Source: Cymbidium sinense (taxonomy: Eukaryota; Streptophyta; Magnoliopsida; Asparagales; Orchidaceae). Taken from it: a stretch of DNA of 64,000 nt. A model generated the notes under the pieces. The model was not told the DNA's origin. It saw nothing but the letters and a program-made list of their open reading frames with translations, and searched no databases. Of this stretch, positions 59,325 through 64,000 are shown in pieces. Positions within the stretch are counted from its first letter, which is position 1. Each line of letters opens with the position of its first letter. A program made the translations under genes and the position numbers. Where the stretch lies: positions 206,826,982 through 206,890,981 of the forward strand of contig CM038215.1 in assembly GCA_021442155.1 (NCBI GenBank), read 5' to 3'.

Positions 59325-60525
59325 TCTAAAGAGCTCTTGCAATTGCTACTTCAATTCAACATGCTCAAATAGATTCATCCTATAATATGAGAGTTTTGGT
59401 AATTAAGAACTAGGAACTAAGTTTACAGCATCTTATATCTCCCACATAGGAGGTTTCTCTTCAAGTGAGTTATCTGTACTGACATGAGAATACTTTGCTA
59501 ATAAGTTTTTTAATAAATCAATGATCATGGCAGGTATGTGACCCATAGTGAGCTTAGGTGTCACCTCCTTCACATGAAAAAAAAAATGAAAAGATGATAT
59601 ATTAGAAAAAACCTTATACAAAAATTACTAAATTTAGCTCTCTCAAAGGTCATATCAGAATTTAAGGTAGATTGTTGAATTGATGGCTATATCATGTTGG
59701 CAATAGATAATTCTATCTTAATTAATTGAATCTTGTTCCCTTTTGTTGTGAATACATGTGTTCTATATTTGAAGTGAAGGAGTTAGGTTGACCTTATCAA
59801 ATAGCTTTACAAGATAAAGTTTGATAGTCCCGTTATGATATTTGAATGCATATATGTTCTCTCTATTATAATGTATGACATCCATATCAAACCATTAATA
59901 TCTCTCTAACTATATATGGGTTATATCTAGAGTAAGAACATTACAGTAAATGTAATTCTCATATGCTTTCATTTTTATTAGCATCATACATCTATTAGTG
60001 ATTGGGAAGATATGTAGTTCGCCTAACTCAATCAATTATTGTTCTTTCCCCCAGTCTTTTATTTCATTTTTTCTTATAGTCAAACACCTCTTGACACTCA
60101 AATGGGTCTCACTACTCTCTTAATGTTATCATTAGATAAGGCTGTCATGAGTAATCTATGTTATCTTCTCATCCTTCTAATAATCTTCCTTATTTAAAAA
60201 TAATAATTTGTTTTTGCATTAGAATTTTATATTATCTTCGTTATGACATTTAAAATATATGTTCTCCTTATTATTTCTAGAGGTTGACTCTATAATGTTT
60301 TTAGCTCCTTGATTACTGACTATAGAATGATTATGGCAAGCAGTAGATCTCTGTAAAGAAAATGTCGTGGTATATATTATAGTCCTAATGATAGGTGTAA
60401 AATTCTTTTTCTTCTCAATGAGGAGGCATAATGAAATGTATCCTTAAGGATTTGAGAATTATGTTGCTCTACCTCAATTCTTAATTTTCATCTTAAGACT
60501 TATGTCAAACTTAATGATAAGTTGT
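59325..60525 (-). pseudogene. Gypsy-C gag, protease and RT N-terminal remnant
   Basis: On the - strand, RMNLFEHVELK.QLQELF (59,378-59,335) is the RT start that continues at 51,595. The part 59,621-59,433 includes VKEVTPKLTMGHIPAMIIDLL, parallel to the Gypsy-A block at 9,349. A decayed zinc knuckle (IYFKCHNE, lacking the later His and Cys) lies near 60,270-60,235, and a gag helix parallel to Gypsy-B 22,394 near 60,450. Homology stops at about 60,525. Confidence 0.75.
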
Positions 60526-61250
60526 CAATGGGGTCGACGAGTGTAGTAGGAAGGGTGTTCTAGGCCAGTTTTCGCGAGTGCAGGGAGGAGTGAATGGGTT
60601 GTAGGTTGGAGGTCGGGGTGATGGGATCGACGACTTGCATGTGTGGCTGTATGGGTTCAGCACAAGGAGGTTATATGAGGGGTAGAGATGGACGATATGC
60701 CTCGAGTGGATGGTGCATGTTGTCCACACAGATAGGAGAAGATTAAGAGGGAGGAGCACAGTTTTCCTAGTGTTGTGGTATGTGAGTGAAGAATGGAGGG
60801 AGGATTGGTGCTGGAGTTGGTGACTTGAGCTAGGGTGGCAAGTGAGTTGACGGGTTTTGGGTGAAGTTCGACAGCTTTCCCTGCAGGAAGCCGAGATGGG
60901 GTTGGCTTGGTTGCAGCGTGGGTTAGAGGAGGGTAAGGAGATGAATGTTGCTCATGTTTGGACGAGAGCAAGGAGAAGAGAGATGCTTGCAGGAGTGGGT
61001 GATGGGAGCTAAGAGAGGAATGCGAGGACAGGTGAGAGGAGAAATGGGGTTTGTGCATTGTTGTGTGTGTGTGTGTGTGCGGGAGATGCCGAGGAAGAGG
61101 AAATGGGAGGGCTTCGACTAGTTTCACTTGCAGATAGGTGAGGAACATACGTAATAGAGCGAGTAAGAGGCTCCACTTGAGATGTGAGTCGGATATGAAA
61201 AAAATGCTGGGAGATAGGAGGAGAGAGATATTTCTTTTTTTATTATTTAT
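60526..61250. other. G-rich unclassified tract with (TG)n
   Basis: The + strand is rich in GGAGG, GGTGG and GAGAGG words and holds a (TG)n run at 61,061-61,079. The - strand has a 163-residue open frame (61,148-60,657) made mainly of Ser, Pro, His, Leu and Thr, with no domain; I take it as a composition artefact. It resembles the tract at 15,260-16,229 in texture. Confidence 0.4.
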
Positions 61251-61910
61251 ATAAATTGGGCAGTTGATAGGGAGGTGGGCTAGTGGAAGATAAAAAAAGG
61301 CTTAATTATATTAGTTGCTTAATTATATTGTGTGGGTGTGTGTGTGATAATTATATTAAATAAGCATTTAATTTTTCTGAACTTTTTATACATTTCATTT
61401 CTCACAAAAATTCATTGTTCATATGTCTCGATTTTTGCATTATTGCTTTGATGCATGTGCAAATTTCGTGAATTTTCCCATGCAATGACCCATATAGTAC
61501 GGATGTTCTCATAGCAATTTTTTTATGTTCGAGCACGTTGGTGCAACCCGTTTCGTGTTTGGAGGCTATTTGAATAATGTTGGGTGTCTCGACCCTCGAT
61601 TCACATTATGTCACATTCGTCAATCATTGATATTATCGTGTTTGTTTAACTTGATTTATGAAGTGAGTTTAGAGGTCAACACTCATATACTAAAATTTAG
61701 GAAATTAGCACATGCATCAGGGCACATCCAAGCATTTTCAAGTTTATTGCACAATTTTTGGTGCACCTACATTGTTTGATTGCATGGATTTCGGTGCACT
61801 AACATTACTCACATGCATGTGTTTCATTTGGGGCACCTACACATTTTTTTAGGTGACTTGCACATTTTAAATTATCCTTATTTTTAACTTGCATAACATT
61901 TTTAGACATT
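61251..61910. other. Intergenic DNA before RTE LINE-3
   Basis: A+T-rich sequence with GGTGCACCTACA-like words repeated three times between 61,720 and 61,840. No gene recognised. Confidence 0.4.
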
Positions 61911-64000
61911 ACAACAACAACAACAACAAGCCTTCATCCCACTAAGTGGGGTTGGCTACATGAATCCTTCGTCTCCATTGTGTCCTATTATTTGACAAAT
62001 TCTCATTTAATTCAAGTATACTAAGGTCATCTTTTATACATCTTAACCAAGTCTTTTAGGTCTACTTACCTTTCTTAACATTAGGCAAATCTAATGCATC
62101 TAATCTCTAACGGTCATCGGACGGACATTTTATGTGGCCAAACCATCTAAGGCGACTTCTCTAATCTTCTCGCCATGTTTTCTCAACTTTTTCCCGAACA
62201 TACTCATTTCATTTTATCTCTAAGAGTAAAGCCACTCATCCACTAAGCATCCTCATCTCAATACACTTAACTTAGTCTTTATGCTTCTCTTTTATTGGTA
62301 CATTCCCATAAGTCATTCAGTCTCACCACCATCTTATCAAATTTTTCTTTAAGTTTAAGTGGAACTTTTATCACCTAAGCACGATGCATTCCTCCACTTC
62401 AACCATCCAACTTGAATTCTAATAACATCTCTATCTATTTCACCATCATTTTTTGCAATAGAGCCTAAATATCTAAATCTCACTCTTATTAATGACTTGT
62501 TCACCTAATGTTACAACACTACACTAGAACTTTACAACTAAAATTATACTCCATATACTCGGTTTAGATCTACTTAAACGAAACCTTTAGACTCTAATGT
62601 TGACCTCCATAATTCAAGTTTCTCTTGGACTCCTCTCTAGTCTTATCAACAAGAAGAATGTCATCAACAAAAGCATTCACCAAGGTACATCTTCCTAAAT
62701 GCTGGAACATCCATAACTAAAGCAAAGAGATAAGGGCTTAAAGTTGATCCTTGATGTAATCCAACTGAAATAGGAAAATATTTTGTCAATCTCCTTGTGT
62801 TTGGACACAAGTGACAGCTCTAGTATACATATTCTTAATTACTTGAATATAACCAATATTAACTCCTTTCTGTTCTAGAACTCTCCAAAGAACATCTCTT
62901 GAAACTTTATCATAAGCTTTCTCTAAATTAATAAATATCATATGTTGATCCTCCTTACTTTCTCTATACTTCTCCATCAAACCTCTTAACAGATGTATAG
63001 CATCCATAGTAGATCTACCTGGCATGAAACCAAACCCGATTATGAGAAACTTTTGTATCACATCGTAACTATGCTTTTACTCTCTCCCATAATTTTAATG
63101 TATGACACATTAACTTAATTCCTGTATAATTTGCACACTCTTGTGCATCACCTTTATTCTTATATATAGGAACCACAAACTCTTTTTTCACTCATCTAAC
63201 ATCTTTTTAGTCTTTAAAATAACATTAAAAAGATTTGTAAGTCAAGAAATTCCTTGATCTCCTAAACATTTCCACACTTGATTGGAATATCATCGTCCTC
63301 TTGTTTTTTTTACATTTCATTTTCTTTAAAGCTTTCTAACTTGATTTACTAATCTGACGATAAAATAACATTCTCTATTTATGTTAAGTTAAGATTGTTA
63401 AAATCAATTGTACTTCATTGAAAAGTTTATCAAAATACTTCATCTACCTTTTTAATATCCTTTCTAAGAAAAGCACTTTTATTATTTTCATCCTTAATAC
63501 ACGTCACTTCAGGTCTTTTCTTCTCCAATCTCTTTAATTTAACTTATACTTCATCTTTCATCTTCTGGTATCTGTGTATAAATCACTAAAAGTTAAATTT
63601 TTTTTCATCATATATTCTTTCTTAGAATCTTTATAGATCATTTTATAACTCTCCCAATTCTTGAGTTTTACATCTAAACCAAGTTTATATAATCTTATTT
63701 CTTATCTTTTCTTTATTTATGATTCCACTACCAACTATTTTTATTAAGAAGTTTTTCCTTTTGATTCTCCAAACACATTTTTAAGGCTGCTTAATTTCAC
63801 TTCTACCTTTTCCCACATAACATTAGCTTCCTTATAAATATCCCAAATTCTAAGCTCTTGTAGTTTCTTTTAAAATATTTTATTTGTGTTTTTAAGTGTC
63901 CCCATCTAATCTGGGATAATAATTTGATTTATTTTTTTATCTTCTGATCTTATCTTAAAATCTAAACTGTCGATGTTGGGTCTTAAACTTTCACTTGGAA
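61911..64000 (-). mobile_element. RTE LINE-3, 3' part, running off the window
   Basis: The 3' end on the - strand is (TTG)n preceded by CCCACTTAGTGGGATGAAGG, i.e. ACAACAACAACAACAAGCC at 61,911 on the + strand. Moving upwards in coordinate come the C-terminal region, RT (62,786-63,061 readable) and the start of the endonuclease side. It is the same family as LINE-1 and LINE-2 but inverted, and less disrupted by indels. The 5' end lies beyond 64,000. Confidence 0.85.
62786..63061 (-). pseudogene. RTE LINE-3 reverse transcriptase fragment
   Basis: The 91-residue open part contains [20 protein letters not shown], then [19 protein letters not shown] and [15 protein letters not shown]. These are RT fingers and palm motif A of RTE elements. 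In motif A the usual first Asp of [11 protein letters not shown] reads Asn (FINLEKAYDK). The remainder, including the catalytic double Asp, lies in shifted frames down to about 62,600. This is the best-preserved LINE coding stretch in the window. Confidence 0.9.

Larger units (their letters stand above)
43579..60525 (-). mobile_element. Gypsy-C: decayed gypsy chromovirus split by nested insertions
   Basis: Three - strand pieces form one element when the insertions are ignored: 60,525-59,325 (gag, protease, RT start), 51,595-51,279 (RT core) and 45,828-43,579 (RT end, RNase H, integrase, chromodomain). The RT reading passes from one piece to the next at each junction. The 3' LTR would start at 43,579 (TGATGTAGTGCA on the - strand, preceded by GGAGAGT as in Gypsy-A). 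The 5' LTR is missing; homology ends near 60,525. It is related to Gypsy-A and -B but more distant. Confidence 0.8.

Noticed and set aside
60657..61148. 163-residue open frame on the - strand, rich in Ser, Pro, His and Leu
   Set aside because: No domain or conserved pattern; its length follows from the G-rich + strand, which lacks stop-forming words in the complement.
61911..61935. (CAA)n microsatellite on its own
   Set aside because: It is the tail of RTE LINE-3, directly attached to the conserved CCCACTAAGTGGGG-type 3' end.
1..64000. tRNA, rRNA or other structured RNA genes
   Set aside because: I looked for tRNA arm patterns and rRNA blocks and saw none; the tRNA-like words found are retrotransposon primer-binding sites.

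Overview
This window is plant nuclear DNA that is almost entirely transposable elements and their debris. The background is very A+T rich and carries Ty3/gypsy chromovirus and Tat-type LTR retrotransposons, RTE-type LINEs ending in a (TTG)n tail, and Tourist/PIF-like and long-TIR DNA elements. The only host-gene piece I recognise is one G+C-rich first exon, resembling the plastid lipid-transfer protein TGD4. A G+C-rich 5' exon in an A+T-rich genome fits a monocot best, but the species cannot be named from this sequence.

Layout. 1-6.4 kb: A+T-rich intergenic DNA with one copy of an unclassified repeat (R1) and a perfect 151-bp tandem duplication. 6.44-12.66 kb: a complete but decayed gypsy chromovirus on the + strand (Gypsy-A), with both LTRs, a primer-binding site, gag-PR-RT-RNaseH-IN and a readable chromodomain. 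12.7-16.2 kb: a TTGGGTCAA-rich repetitive tract, a 16-bp perfect hairpin and a G-rich stretch. 16.23-18.70 kb: an element with terminal inverted repeats of about 170 bp. 18.8-19.1 kb: an inverted copy of R1. 19.16-25.89 kb: Gypsy-B, same family as Gypsy-A but on the - strand, lacking its 3' LTR; a 1,579-bp PIF/Tourist-like element sits in its 5' LTR. 26.7-27.4 kb: a 364-bp tandem duplication. 27.6-28.2 kb: two adjacent Tourist-like MITEs. 28.44-30.07 kb: a second long-TIR element whose end lies 61 bp before the start codon of the TGD4-like exon (30,133-30,404).

33.3-38.3 kb: a decayed Tat-lineage gypsy element, followed by short tandem repeats, a 24-C run and an antisense coiled-coil ORF remnant. 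40.55-41.36 kb: a degenerate array of about 62-bp units containing dyad-symmetric motifs. 43.58-60.5 kb: Gypsy-C (- strand), split by two insertions. The first is an RTE LINE (45.85-51.26 kb), itself split by a second RTE LINE (47.15-49.89 kb). The second is a 7.7-kb Del/Tekay-type chromovirus with about 1.8-kb LTRs (51.60-59.32 kb). The right edge (61.91-64.0 kb) is a third RTE LINE, on the - strand and cut by the window end.

No protein-coding transposon ORF is intact, so nothing here is likely to be autonomously mobile. The interest lies in the insertion order, the placement of TE ends against the TGD4-like exon, and several structured repeats.
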